From: Novosphingobium sp.
Lineage (GTDB): Bacteria > Pseudomonadota > Alphaproteobacteria > Sphingomonadales > Sphingomonadaceae
NCBI RefSeq assembly: GCF_039595395.1
Contig: NZ_JBCNLP010000001.1
Coordinates: forward strand, 2,046,001-2,110,000
Length of the DNA: 64,000 nucleotides
Direction of reading: 5' to 3'
Both the position numbers and the translations under genes were made by a program. The notes beneath the pieces were generated by a model. The model was not told where the DNA came from. It did no database searches and saw nothing but the letters and a program-made list of their open reading frames with translations. Numbering within the stretch: the stretch's first letter is position 1; each line of letters starts with the position of its first letter. Positions 54,788 through 63,810 of the stretch are shown here, piece by piece.

Positions 54788-55541
54788 AGCCCAGAACTCT
54801 GGAAATCCTCGTTGCGGCCTGTGCCAGGGCCGCCGCCGTGCCGTCGAAATCGAACTGCTGCGATCCGTCGATCAGGCGCAGATAGGGGATGGTCAGTACC
54901 CCCGCCAGCGCGCCGTCGAAGCCGAAAACAGGGTAGCTGATGTCGTGCACGCCCTCGGTCCGCAGGCTGGGGCGGCTTTCGAAGCCTTTCTCGCGGATGC
55001 TGGCCAGTTGCGCCTTCAACGCCTTGACCGTCAGCGCCTTGGGCCGGGGCAGCTCCTTGAGCAGTTCATCCACCAGATCGGCCGGGCTGAAGGCCAGCAG
55101 CACATTGCCCGAGCAGCTCGCCACCAGATCGATCGGCGCGCCCAGCCGCATGCCGAAGCCCACCGGCCCGACATTCTCCTGCCGGTGAAGCACGAAACCC
55201 TGCTGCTGCGAGAGTACCACCAGATGCGAGGACTGATAGGTCGAGCGCGCCAGATCATGCATGATCGGCGCCGCGGCATCGATCAACCCCTGCGCCGGGG
55301 TGGCGCGGATGGCGAATTTCACCACCTCATAGGTGACGCGATAGCGGTTGTCCGACGACTGGCTGAGCCAGCGTCGCTGCTCCATCACCATGATCATGCG
55401 GAAGACTTCGTTGATGGACCGCTTGAGCCGCCGTGCGATCTCATTGGCGGTGAGGCCGTCAGGCTCGGTGGAAAGCAGCTCGATGATGTCGAGCCCCTTT
55501 TCCAGAGCTGGAGCGGAATAGACCATATTGCCGGCTGTCAC
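54777..55541 (-). CDS. IclR family transcriptional regulator (probable fucose regulon repressor)
   Basis: A 254-residue regulator with an N-terminal winged helix-turn-helix (ALEKGLDIIELLSTEPDGLTANEIARRLKRSINEVFRMI, about 9-47). The C-terminal IclR ligand-binding domain is marked by HLVVLSQQQGFVLHRQENVG, VASCSGNVLLAFSP and the GVHDISYPVFGFDGALAGVLTI block. The GTG at 55541 is chosen since AAGGAGG lies six bases ahead. It faces fucP and is near the fucose genes, so it likely senses a fucose intermediate; this is inferred from context. Confidence 0.88.
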   Translation of the reverse strand: MTAGNMVYSAPALEKGLDIIELLSTEPDGLTANEIARRLKRSINEVFRMIMVMEQRRWLSQSSDNRYRVTYEVVKFAIRATPAQGLIDAAAPIMHDLARSTYQSSHLVVLSQQQGFVLHRQENVGPVGFGMRLGAPIDLVASCSGNVLLAFSPADLVDELLKELPRPKALTVKALKAQLASIREKGFESRPSLRTEGVHDISYPVFGFDGALAGVLTIPYLRLIDGSQQFDFDGTAAALAQAATRISRVLGWAG

Positions 55542-55652
55542 ATGCGCCTCCTTGGCGCCTGTGGCTAGTCTGGCGGTAGGGTTTTGGCAATGTATTCCGG
55601 GGAGCATTCCGGATGGCGCTGCCTTGGGTGCCAAGGCAGCGCCGGTGTGAGG

Positions 55653-56858
55653 TCAGTGGCTGGCACCCAGCAGCGTCAGTGCCTTGTCCAGCGGGCACAG
55701 GCCGTTGACCTGCTCGGCGGCGCATCCGGGGATGGCCATGGTGGCGCGATAGGCTGCGCCGGGCTTCAGCGGCGTGGCGGCGCGGATCTGCTCCAAGGAC
55801 TGCGCGCGGTAGGAGGCGCGGACGTAGAGCTTACCGTCCTTGGCCTTCAGCCGCTCCAGCACGATGGCGCCGCCCGGTGCCGGATCGTCCTGCGCCAGAC
55901 CGGGCACCTGCCAGTGCAGATCGAGCAGTCCGCCCAGATTGGCGATATTGGTGTCATGGCCCGAAATCATGGTGACAGGCGTGTCACCGGTCAGCCCCTC
56001 GTGCATGATCGGCAGCAGGCCCGACAGATTGGCCGAGGCCACAGGATAAGGCCGCGCCAGCAGGCGGAACTCCAGCGCGTGCAGCGCGGAAAGCTGCGCG
56101 ATCTGGGCTGGCGTCACCCGGCCCCAGCCGACCTGCGGCATGGGCTTGCCCTCACCATATTCCAGCAGCATGATTTGCGCCACGGTGGAGGCGCGGTCCA
56201 GCGCGCCCGCCATCTTTGGACGCTTGGCGGAGGTCGCCGGAGCGATCGCGCTGGGCTCGCCGCCGATGCCGCAACTGGCCGAAGCGCCGTCCTTGCACAG
56301 GATATGGTCGGCCAGCGTCAGCAAAGGGCGATGCGCCGCCTCGACCGCCGCCATGCCGCCCGGACCAACGCCTTGCGCCACGGCGGCATCGACCAAGCCT
56401 GCGTCCAGCTTGACCAGACCGGCCTCGATGGGCCCGAAGCGGGGGTCCTTGCTGCCCTGCGGCTGGTGGTCGCTGGGCAGGTCGCAGCCCGGCGCAAAGG
56501 TCTTGGCCCAGCTCTTGGCGGTCTCGATGGTGCGCTGGTCGCTGTCGGCCACGATGCGGACGGTGGGGCACCCCTTTGCCGGGATCACGCCTTGGGCACG
56601 CAGGGCAGCGCTATCGCTGGCGCCCAGACGCTCGACCGCCAGCGCACCATGCGGGGTGAGAAAGCCCGGCTCGACCGGCCATGAGGGCCATGTCTCGGGC
56701 GTGACGCCCGCAGGCATGGGCTGCGCCTTGGTGGGCGGGCGCACACCATGGCGCATCACGATCACCACACGGTCGACCGTAAGGCCTTCCGGGGCAGGGG
56801 CCGCGTGAGCCGTCCCCGCCATCAGGGCCAGAGCGGCGCTTGCCAGAACGCGGCGCAT
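55653..56858 (-). CDS. histidine-acid phosphatase/phytase-like, secreted
   Basis: A 401-residue branch-2 histidine acid phosphatase of the AppA phytase/glucose-1-phosphatase family. A signal peptide (MRRVLASAALALMAGTAHA) leads to VVIVMRHGVRPPTKAQP with the catalytic RHGxRxP motif, and the proton donor is in MISGHDTNIANLGG. Paired cysteines (CPTV, CDLP, CKDG, SCGIG, CAAE, LCPL) fit a periplasmic disulfide-bonded enzyme. The ATG at 56858 overlaps the receptor stop as TGATG, so it is translated with the TonB receptor. Phytate or sugar phosphates are likely substrates. Confidence 0.9.
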   Translation of the reverse strand: MRRVLASAALALMAGTAHAAPAPEGLTVDRVVIVMRHGVRPPTKAQPMPAGVTPETWPSWPVEPGFLTPHGALAVERLGASDSAALRAQGVIPAKGCPTVRIVADSDQRTIETAKSWAKTFAPGCDLPSDHQPQGSKDPRFGPIEAGLVKLDAGLVDAAVAQGVGPGGMAAVEAAHRPLLTLADHILCKDGASASCGIGGEPSAIAPATSAKRPKMAGALDRASTVAQIMLLEYGEGKPMPQVGWGRVTPAQIAQLSALHALEFRLLARPYPVASANLSGLLPIMHEGLTGDTPVTMISGHDTNIANLGGLLDLHWQVPGLAQDDPAPGGAIVLERLKAKDGKLYVRASYRAQSLEQIRAATPLKPGAAYRATMAIPGCAAEQVNGLCPLDKALTLLGASH

Positions 56859-59659
56859 CAGAAATGCACCTGCACGCCGCCGCGCAATTGGGTGCCGTAA
56901 TGCTCGCGTTCGATCAGCCAGTTGCGGTTGGCGCCCATATAGCGGCGCCATGGGGCGTCGGTCAGGTTCACCGCATCGCCAAAGACGGTGACGGCGGGGA
57001 TGATCTGATAGCTGACATGCAGGTCGAGCTGGCCATTGGCGTCGGTGTATTGGTCGGTCGCCGCCGAGCTGCCCAGCGTGTCGAGATAGGCCGAGCGGTA
57101 GGAGAAGGCCAGTCGCGCGCCAAAGCCATACTTCTCATAGAAAAGCTGCGCCGTGCCGACATTCTTCGACTGATAGGCCAGCGGAACATTGCCGCCACGG
57201 ATTGCCGCCGCATTGGCGCTGCCCCACACATGGCTGAAGTTGGCCGAAACGCCAAAGCCCGACAGTACGCCCGGCAGCTTGGTGAACTGGTGCTGCAGGT
57301 TGAACTCCACGCCGGTGACATTCTCATGGTCGGCGTTGAAGGGCTGGGTCACATTGGCGGCGCTGTAGAGCACATTGCCGAGCGTGACATTGTTCTGCAG
57401 CGTGGTGGTCGAGTAGATCGGATTGTCGATGGATTTCGTGAAGATCCCGGCCGAGATGATGCTGCCCTGCGCGGGATAGAACTCCACCGAGGCATCCAGA
57501 TTGACCGAACGATAGGGCTTGAGATTGGGGTTGCCGATCGAAACCGCCGTGGCGGTCTGCGACGTGTCGGTCACCGTGACATAGGGCGCGAGCTGCGGAT
57601 AGTTGGGACGACCGATCGAGGTGGTCACCGCGCCGCGCAGCAGCAGGTCCCTGGTCACGTCATATTTGGCGTTCAGGCCGGGGAAGACGTCGGTGTAATT
57701 GACCTTGCCGAAGGTGTTGAAACCATCGGTGATCTTCGAGGCGGCATTGACGATCTTGGCCTTGGTGCTGTCATAGGTGTTCTCGACGCGGACACCGGGG
57801 ATCAGCGTCAGGGCGCCGAACTTCAGCTTGAGCTGGGCATAGCCCGCCGTGATCCGTTCACGCACGTCGTAGTCGCTGGCCAGCGAGTCCGAAATGTTGC
57901 CCGAGGTGGTGGCCGAGCCGGTTGCCAGCGTGGACAGATTGCTCGTCAGATAGTCGCGCGCGGCGAAATAGTTGATGCGCTGGCCAAAGCTGAACTGGTT
58001 GCCGTAAAAACCGGTGTTCCCGGTGTAGCCCACATTGTTCAGGAACCACTTGGTCGAGGTGGCCGAGTAGGTCATCTTGTTGTGATCGTCATCCTTGTGG
58101 CGATCGGTGATCTTGGCGCCGAAGCTGAATTCCGAGCCGTCGCCGATGGCCAGCGGATGGGTGTAATCCAGCTTGCCCTGCCACAGTTGCTCATAGGCAT
58201 AGCGGTTTTCGATGTTGTACTTGCTGAAATAGAAATTGCTGGCATTGCCGAAATAGCCGGCGGTGGCGGGCGCCAACGTGTAGGGATAGGTCGAGCCGTC
58301 ATAGGCCAGATTGACCCCGCCCTTGGCGGTGGTGAAGGTGAACTCGCTGCGCAGCGGGTCCTGCTTGACCGCGCGGGTGTAGCCAGCGGCCACCGACAGC
58401 GTGCCGCCGGCCACATCGCTGAAATCGCCGCCCAGAATGGCGCTTTGCGTATGGTCGTTTTCCTGACGCTGGCGCACCAGAATGGTGGCGGTGCCCTTGG
58501 TGGGGACGCCGGTGGTGGCGTCATAGGCGGTCACGGCGAGGCGGTTCTGGTCGCGCGTCTCGTGATCCTGAAATTCGGAGTAGGAGGTGCGCAGGTAGAG
58601 CTTTACCTTCTCATTGGGATGCCAGTCGAAATTGCCAACGACGCCAAGGCGCGTGCGCGACAGATTGTAGTCACGCAGGCCATTGCCATCGGGCGCGCCC
58701 GTCGAGGACCAGTTGCTCGACCCTTGATAGTTCTCGCTCTCTATGGGGCGGCGCGAATAGCTGGCCGAGATCACCGCACCGAACTGCTTGTCCGCGCCGA
58801 AACGCCCGCCCACCGTGGCGTCCAGATCGTAGGGCGTCTTGTTGTTGAGCGTATAATGCCCGACCGAGGCGCGCGCATCGAGGAAAAACAGCTTCTTGCT
58901 GTCGAAAGCGGTCTTGGTGCGGATCGCGACCTCGCCGGCGATGGCATTGGCGTCCTGGCTGGCCAGCAGCGATTTCGACACTGACACAGACTGGATCATC
59001 GCGCTGGGAATGTCGTCCAGCTTGACCTGACGGCCATCGGGCTCGGGCGCGGGCAGGGTCATGCCGTTGAGCGTGACATTGGCCAGACCCGGATCGATGC
59101 CACGGATCACCACATAGCGGCCCTCGCCCTGATCGTTGGCGGCGGTCAGGCCCGGCAGGCGCTTGATCGCTTCGGCAACGTTCTGGTCGGGCAGCTTGCC
59201 GACATCGTTGGCGTGCAGCGTTTCCACCGTGTTGTCGGCATTGCGCTTTTCGGCAACAGCCTCGCGCTGGGCGACCATCGCGCCGGTGACGACGATGGGG
59301 TCATGCGCATCGGCCGCGTCATAGGCGGTGGGCGTGGGCTCTGGCGCGCCGCCCACGATCACATAGGTGCTGTCACCGGTGGCCTTGGCGGCGAGGCCAG
59401 TGCCCTCCAGCATGCGATTGAGCGCCTCGCCCGTGCCCATCTTGCCCGAGACGGCGTGGCTGCGGCGCCCCTGCGCCACGCTGCCCGAGACGACGATCTG
59501 CACGCCCGCCTGCTTGGCGAAGATGCGCACCGCGCTGGTGACATCCTGTGCGGGCACATGGAAGCTGGAGATGGCTCCGGTGGCCTGTGCGCCCACGGAC
59601 GTGGCGGCCATGGAGGCCAGAACGGTGGTCGCGATCAGATGGCGACGAGTGGCAAGCAT
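56858..59659 (-). CDS. TonB-dependent transducer/receptor with STN domain
   Basis: A 933-residue outer-membrane receptor. After a leader (LATRRHLIATTVLASMAATSV) comes an STN secretin/TonB domain (about 28-95, FHVPAQDVTSAVRIFAKQAGVQ) that signals to FecR. The plug contains NTVETLHANDVGKLPDQNVAEA, RYVVIRGIDPGLANVTLNG and a QSVSVSKSLLASQDANAIAG segment, typical of the large Caulobacter/Xanthomonas-type TonB receptors. The barrel ends in GGVQVHF. The start at 59659 has GGGGA ahead. It is in one unit with fecI, fecR and the phytase gene; the imported ligand is possibly an organophosphate. Confidence 0.92.
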   Translation of the reverse strand: MLATRRHLIATTVLASMAATSVGAQATGAISSFHVPAQDVTSAVRIFAKQAGVQIVVSGSVAQGRRSHAVSGKMGTGEALNRMLEGTGLAAKATGDSTYVIVGGAPEPTPTAYDAADAHDPIVVTGAMVAQREAVAEKRNADNTVETLHANDVGKLPDQNVAEAIKRLPGLTAANDQGEGRYVVIRGIDPGLANVTLNGMTLPAPEPDGRQVKLDDIPSAMIQSVSVSKSLLASQDANAIAGEVAIRTKTAFDSKKLFFLDARASVGHYTLNNKTPYDLDATVGGRFGADKQFGAVISASYSRRPIESENYQGSSNWSSTGAPDGNGLRDYNLSRTRLGVVGNFDWHPNEKVKLYLRTSYSEFQDHETRDQNRLAVTAYDATTGVPTKGTATILVRQRQENDHTQSAILGGDFSDVAGGTLSVAAGYTRAVKQDPLRSEFTFTTAKGGVNLAYDGSTYPYTLAPATAGYFGNASNFYFSKYNIENRYAYEQLWQGKLDYTHPLAIGDGSEFSFGAKITDRHKDDDHNKMTYSATSTKWFLNNVGYTGNTGFYGNQFSFGQRINYFAARDYLTSNLSTLATGSATTSGNISDSLASDYDVRERITAGYAQLKLKFGALTLIPGVRVENTYDSTKAKIVNAASKITDGFNTFGKVNYTDVFPGLNAKYDVTRDLLLRGAVTTSIGRPNYPQLAPYVTVTDTSQTATAVSIGNPNLKPYRSVNLDASVEFYPAQGSIISAGIFTKSIDNPIYSTTTLQNNVTLGNVLYSAANVTQPFNADHENVTGVEFNLQHQFTKLPGVLSGFGVSANFSHVWGSANAAAIRGGNVPLAYQSKNVGTAQLFYEKYGFGARLAFSYRSAYLDTLGSSAATDQYTDANGQLDLHVSYQIIPAVTVFGDAVNLTDAPWRRYMGANRNWLIEREHYGTQLRGGVQVHF

Positions 59660-59744
59660 GATGATCCCCGCAAAAGCGACCCCTGTTCGGGGCCTCTGCC
59701 TGCTCGACGATGGCTCTGGGGATTTCCTTTTCGCGGGCGCAAAA

Positions 59745-60767
59745 TTATTTTGCGATGCGGATGGTTTCGCCTGAATCCCGCGCCTGCGCGCCGACACTCA
59801 GGGCCGCCGTGCGGGCGAAACCGGAGGGATCGTCGAGGCGGAAGGCGCCATAGAGCTTTTCCGCGCCCAGCGCCGGATCGGTCAGGGTGATCTTGAGCTG
59901 GTTGTGCCGGTTCATCTCGTCGATGGCGGCATCCAGACGCTCGCCATCAAGTTCGATGCGGCCATTGGTCCAGGCGGTGGCGCGTTCGATGGAGGCGGAG
60001 GAGATGGTCTGTGCTTCGGGCATGCCCCCGAGGTTCGCTTTACCATCGAAGCTGGCGGTTTGCCCCGCGCCCAGGCGCAGCTTGCCGCCCGGCGCGGTGA
60101 TTTCGACCATCCCTTCGCTGACCAGCACGGTGACGGCATCGCCCCGGCGGATCACCTGAAAGACGGTGCCGATGTCGGTGATGGTGATCGCTCCTGCCTG
60201 CACCCGGAAGGGGCGGGCGGCATCGTGGCGCACGCGCAGCAGGGTCCGCCCTTCGGCCAGCTTCACCACGCGGGCATCGCTTTCCATCTCGACCTTGAGG
60301 CTGGTCTGCGTGTCGAGCGAGAGCGAGGAGCCTTCGGCCAGCGTGACCTGCCGCATCTCGCCGATGTCGGTGGTGTAGCGTTCCGTGCCGGGGGCATAGA
60401 ACAACAGGCCCGCGATGCCCGCCGCGATCAGGGCGCCACCAGCGGCCACGCGGGTGCGATGCCGTGTCAGCCAGCCAATGGCGCGTTGAGGTCTGGAGGG
60501 AGGTGTCTCGGGCTCGGCCTCAGGCACAAGTTGAAGCGGGGGCGTGAACAGCGCCAGCGTGGCCTGGGCGCGCAGCAGCGCTCCGGCATGGCGCGGGTTC
60601 TGCGCCAGCCATGCATCCAGACCTTCGGGTGTTTCGTCGGCTTTGGCATCAAGGGCCGCGGCCCAACGCGCGGCTTCGGCCTCAAGCGTTGAGGGCGATG
60701 GTCCGTCGCTGTGTGATGCCTCTTTCGTCAAGTAACTGTCCGTTTTCCCGCGCCGGGGCGATGTCAT
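59745..60767 (-). CDS. FecR family anti-sigma/signal-transducing membrane protein
   Basis: A 340-residue single-pass inner-membrane regulator. It has a cytoplasmic N-terminal domain (EAEAARWAAALDAK...GLDAWLAQNPRHAGALLRA), one helix (about 108-128) and a periplasmic FecR domain (YTTDIGEMRQVTLAEGSSLSLDTQT, then GTVFQVIRRGDAVTVLVSEGMVEI). It ends in a C-terminal domain that resembles secretin/TonB short domains. It passes the signal from the receptor to the sigma factor. The chosen ATG overlaps the sigma-factor gene by 86 bases; a TTG at 60728 would reduce this. Confidence 0.9.
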   Translation of the reverse strand: MTSPRRGKTDSYLTKEASHSDGPSPSTLEAEAARWAAALDAKADETPEGLDAWLAQNPRHAGALLRAQATLALFTPPLQLVPEAEPETPPSRPQRAIGWLTRHRTRVAAGGALIAAGIAGLLFYAPGTERYTTDIGEMRQVTLAEGSSLSLDTQTSLKVEMESDARVVKLAEGRTLLRVRHDAARPFRVQAGAITITDIGTVFQVIRRGDAVTVLVSEGMVEITAPGGKLRLGAGQTASFDGKANLGGMPEAQTISSASIERATAWTNGRIELDGERLDAAIDEMNRHNQLKITLTDPALGAEKLYGAFRLDDPSGFARTAALSVGAQARDSGETIRIAK

Positions 60768-61308
60768 CCCCGGCCGCGCCTGCTGTGGCGCGCATTTCGG
60801 CCTGAATCAACCTCAGGGCCTTCTGCACGTCATTTTCCACCACGCTTTCGCTGACGCCAAGGCGCGCGGCAATCTCCTTTTGCGAGCATCCCTCCACGCG
60901 CTTCAGCGTGAAGATGGTGCGGCATCGCTCGGGCAGTCTGGCCAGCATCGCCTCCACCAGACGCAATTGCTGGCGGGCGGCGCAGACGGCTTCGATGCCC
61001 ATCGCTTCGGGTTCGACGAAGCTCTCGGCATTTTCCGTAAAATCCTCGAAGCGGATGATCTGGGCGCGGCGGAGCTGGTCGCGCCACAGGTTCTTGACCG
61101 TCTGCATGAAATAGGCGCCTGGCCGGTCGATATGCGCGACGCAGGTCAGCGCGGCAAAGCGGCAATAGGCGTCCTGAATGATGTCGTCGGCATCGCTGGC
61201 GCTGACACCCAGACGGTGCAGCGTGGCGCGCACGGCCCCTTCCTGAGGCACCACATGCGTGGCCACCCAGCGGATGATCTCAGGCGATGGAACGGACGCG
61301 GATGACAT
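60682..61308 (-). CDS. FecI-type ECF RNA polymerase sigma factor
   Basis: A 208-residue sigma-70 factor of the FecI subgroup. Region 2 is LHRLGVSASDADDIIQDAYCRFAA...YFMQTVKNLWRDQLRR, and region 4 is LPERCRTIFTLKRVEGCSQKEIAARLGVSESVVENDV, with a helix-turn-helix. It should direct transcription of the receptor-phytase unit downstream when released by FecR. A basic tail follows. The gene overlaps fecR and is the first gene of the unit. Confidence 0.93.
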   Translation of the reverse strand: MSSASVPSPEIIRWVATHVVPQEGAVRATLHRLGVSASDADDIIQDAYCRFAALTCVAHIDRPGAYFMQTVKNLWRDQLRRAQIIRFEDFTENAESFVEPEAMGIEAVCAARQQLRLVEAMLARLPERCRTIFTLKRVEGCSQKEIAARLGVSESVVENDVQKALRLIQAEMRATAGAAGDDIAPARENGQLLDERGITQRRTIALNA

Positions 61309-61375
61309 GGGACAGGGCCTTTCGACCCCGCCCAGCTAATGCGGCTTTGCGTAACTTTGGTGACAGTAAGGTTGG

Positions 61376-62233
61376 TCAGTTGCCCAGATGGACATGCAGC
61401 ACGCGGCGGATTTCATCGGGCGCGGAAAGATGCGGTAGATGCCCGCGCGCGGCGATCCACACCAGCCGGCTGTCGCGGATCGCGCGGTTGAGGTAATGCG
61501 CAACCGCATCGGGCACCACGATATCGCCATGCGAATGGATCAGCACCGTGGGCACTTTCAGCTTGGACAGCATGGGCCGCACATCCGACAGGAAAATGGT
61601 GCGGGCGACCTGCACGGTGATGTCCGGGCGCATGGCCAGCAGGCCTGCGGTGAAGTCCTTGATCGCCTCGGGCATGGCTTCGGCAATGGCCAGCGGGGCG
61701 AAGCCCTCGACCCAGCCCTGATAATGACTGGCCATCTGGCCCAGCAGACCCTGCACATCCTCCGGCTCCAGCCCGCCGACATAGTCATTGTCGTTGAGGT
61801 AATGCGGCGAGGCGTTGAGGAACACCATCTGCTCGAAGATTTCGGGCGCCCGGATCGCGGCCAACGCGCCGATCATGCCGGAGACCGAATGGCCGACATA
61901 GCGGCAGCGGGTGATCCCCATCTCCTTGAACAGTGCCAGCAGATCCTCGGCAAAGCGGTCGAGCCTGTCATAGGCGGCGGGATCGAAATCCTCGGGCAGC
62001 AGCGGCCCCGCGCCCGGCAGGTCGAGCAGCACGGCGCGATAACGCTCGGGCAGGCCTTCCAGCACTGGATGCCAGACGGTCTGGTCCGTACCCAGCCCAT
62101 GCGAAAAGACCAGGACATCAGGCCCGTCGCCCACCACATGGACGCGATGCTTCTGCGCCAGCGGGCCATCGAGCGTGATTTCGACCGGTCCGGTGGCTGG
62201 ACGAGCCTTGCGGAAGGGGTTTAAGATGCTCAT
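61376..62233 (-). CDS. alpha/beta hydrolase, RsbQ/KAI2/D14-like
   Basis: A 285-residue alpha/beta hydrolase with the RsbQ family pattern. It has VLVFSHGLGTDQTVWHPV (oxyanion loop), the nucleophile Ser in CRYVGHSVSGMIGALAAIR, an N-A-S-P-H-Y-L-N-D stretch followed by YVGGLEPEDVQGLLGQM, the Asp in VLIHSHGDIVVPDAVAHYL and the His in ARGHLPHLSAPDEI. RsbQ in Bacillus activates the phosphatase RsbP in energy-stress signalling, and plant relatives perceive karrikin and strigolactone. No RsbP-like PAS phosphatase adjoins it. The ligand is unknown. Confidence 0.87.
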   Translation of the reverse strand: MSILNPFRKARPATGPVEITLDGPLAQKHRVHVVGDGPDVLVFSHGLGTDQTVWHPVLEGLPERYRAVLLDLPGAGPLLPEDFDPAAYDRLDRFAEDLLALFKEMGITRCRYVGHSVSGMIGALAAIRAPEIFEQMVFLNASPHYLNDNDYVGGLEPEDVQGLLGQMASHYQGWVEGFAPLAIAEAMPEAIKDFTAGLLAMRPDITVQVARTIFLSDVRPMLSKLKVPTVLIHSHGDIVVPDAVAHYLNRAIRDSRLVWIAARGHLPHLSAPDEIRRVLHVHLGN

Positions 62234-62417
62234 GGGCTTACCAATTCCCCGAATGTTGCGCGGTGATCCTATCGGGTTTGATAGGGTGGGGGAATGTCAA
62301 AAAGATGAAAGCACCTTGTCGCGCGCTTGCGTATTGTTCCGTAGAGGAAGGGCTGTCGCACGCCGGTGCTTTTGATTATGACTGCTGTCAAACACCTGTG
62401 ACGGAGCACCTTGTCCC

Positions 62418-63596
62418 GTGATCGATCGAGCAACACGTCTGGCCGGCACCAACATCGAACATGCCGGGCGCCACAATCTGCGCGTCGTGCTGCAGGTGAT
62501 CCGCGCCGACGGGCCGATCACCCGCTCGCGCATCGCGGCGCGCACCGGGCTGACCACCGCCACCGTGACCAACATCACCAACCGCCTGCTCGATGAAGGG
62601 CTGCTGGCCAGCGTGGGGCAATTGCGCGGCGGGCGCGGGCAACCGGCCTTGCAACTGGAGGTGCGGGCCGAGGGCGCCTTTGCGCTGGGTCTCAACATCG
62701 ACCGCGATCATCTGACGATGGTGGCGGTGGATTTCGCCGGAGCGGTGCGCGCGCGCATCAGCGAGCCCTTCATCCATCCCGGCCCCGATCAGGTGAGGGA
62801 TTTTGTTTCGCGGCATCTCGAAACGCTGCTGACGCAAGGGCAGATCGAGCGTGCCGCGATCGTCGGCATGGGGCTGGCGGTTCCCGACGATCTGGGCATT
62901 CTGGCGCTGCCGGGCTATCCGGCCGATCATGACAACTGGTCCTCGGTCGATGTCGAGGATCTGCTGGCGCCCCTGGTCGATGTGCCGGTGCTGATCGAGA
63001 ACGATGCCGCCGCCGCCGCCATGGGTGAGATGCAATTCGGGTTGGGGCAGGATCTGACGCGCTTTTTCCATCTGCTGCTCACCTTCGCGCTGGGCGGCGG
63101 CGTGGTGACCAATGCCCTTTACGACAGGGGTGCTCAGGGGCGCAGCGGCGAGATCGGCTTTATGCTGGTCGATGACGGGCAGGGCGGCCGCACCTCGCTT
63201 CATTCGATTGTATCCTTGGCGGGGCTTTCTGCCGCCCTGGTGGCCGATGGGCATGGCGAAGAGGCGATCCGCGCGCTGGACGATCCCGCTCTGGCCGGGA
63301 CGCTGGACCGCTGGATCGCGCGCTCGGCCGAGGCGTTGGTCGAGCCGCTGATCGCTGTGAACTGCCTGTTGAACCCCGAGGCTGTGCTGTTCGGGGGGCG
63401 GCTGCCCATGCCCTTGCTGCGGCGTCTGGTCAGACAAACCCAGACGAATCTGGAAGCGCGGGCCGCCGATATGCCCACTTTGGCGCCCGTGCGCATCGCG
63501 GCTCTGGCCGAGGATGCGGCGGCGGTGGGCGGAGCCTTGCTGGCTTTCGGCAGTCTGCTATTGCCGGCCGAGGGTGGCACGCAGCCTGTTTCCTGA
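62418..63596 (+). CDS. ROK family transcriptional regulator
   Basis: A 392-residue repressor-type ROK protein. The N-terminal winged helix (HNLRVVLQVIRADGPITRSRIAARTGLTTATVTNITNRLLDEG, about 19-61) is followed by a sugar-kinase-like domain with VLIENDAAAAAMGEMQFG and ALGGGVVTNALYDRGAQGRSGEIGFM. The His and Cys residues of the usual ROK zinc motif are absent, which suggests it senses a ligand without zinc. It begins with GTG 62418, with GGAG eleven bases upstream. It is divergent from the RsbQ-like gene and upstream of an exported protein gene that it may control. Confidence 0.88.
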   Translation: MIDRATRLAGTNIEHAGRHNLRVVLQVIRADGPITRSRIAARTGLTTATVTNITNRLLDEGLLASVGQLRGGRGQPALQLEVRAEGAFALGLNIDRDHLTMVAVDFAGAVRARISEPFIHPGPDQVRDFVSRHLETLLTQGQIERAAIVGMGLAVPDDLGILALPGYPADHDNWSSVDVEDLLAPLVDVPVLIENDAAAAAMGEMQFGLGQDLTRFFHLLLTFALGGGVVTNALYDRGAQGRSGEIGFMLVDDGQGGRTSLHSIVSLAGLSAALVADGHGEEAIRALDDPALAGTLDRWIARSAEALVEPLIAVNCLLNPEAVLFGGRLPMPLLRRLVRQTQTNLEARAADMPTLAPVRIAALAEDAAAVGGALLAFGSLLLPAEGGTQPVS

Positions 63597-63810
63597 GCGA
63601 TTATCCGCCCTATCGATGGGCATCCCGCATGGATCGATACCAATTTCGCATTGGACGATATCGGGTTGAATATCGCAATCATTTTTAATAATTAATCGGA
63701 TTATTCCGGTGGTCGCCGTGGATTGTCGGATTTTAAATGGGGTGAATCGCCGCGTGGCATGGCGCGTGCGATCGCGCCCCCGTGTGAGATAAGAACAAGG
63801 GGCTAGAGGC
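63597..63810. other. intergenic region with inverted repeats
   Basis: A 214-base, AT-rich stretch upstream of the last gene. It holds CCAAT-n5-ATTGG (63640-63654) and a TTTTTAATAATTAAT tract near 63683, which are plausible regulator or promoter sequences for the gene at 63811. No gene is visible. Confidence 0.4.

Noticed and set aside
56840..58984. A 714-codon open frame on the plus strand opposite the TonB receptor
   Set aside because: Repetitive Gly/Val/Ala/Ile composition mirrors the receptor's codons, and no domain is recognisable.
63640..63654. CCAAT-n5-ATTGG inverted repeat as a defined ROK operator
   Set aside because: It is short and occurs once, so it is mentioned only as part of the intergenic description.
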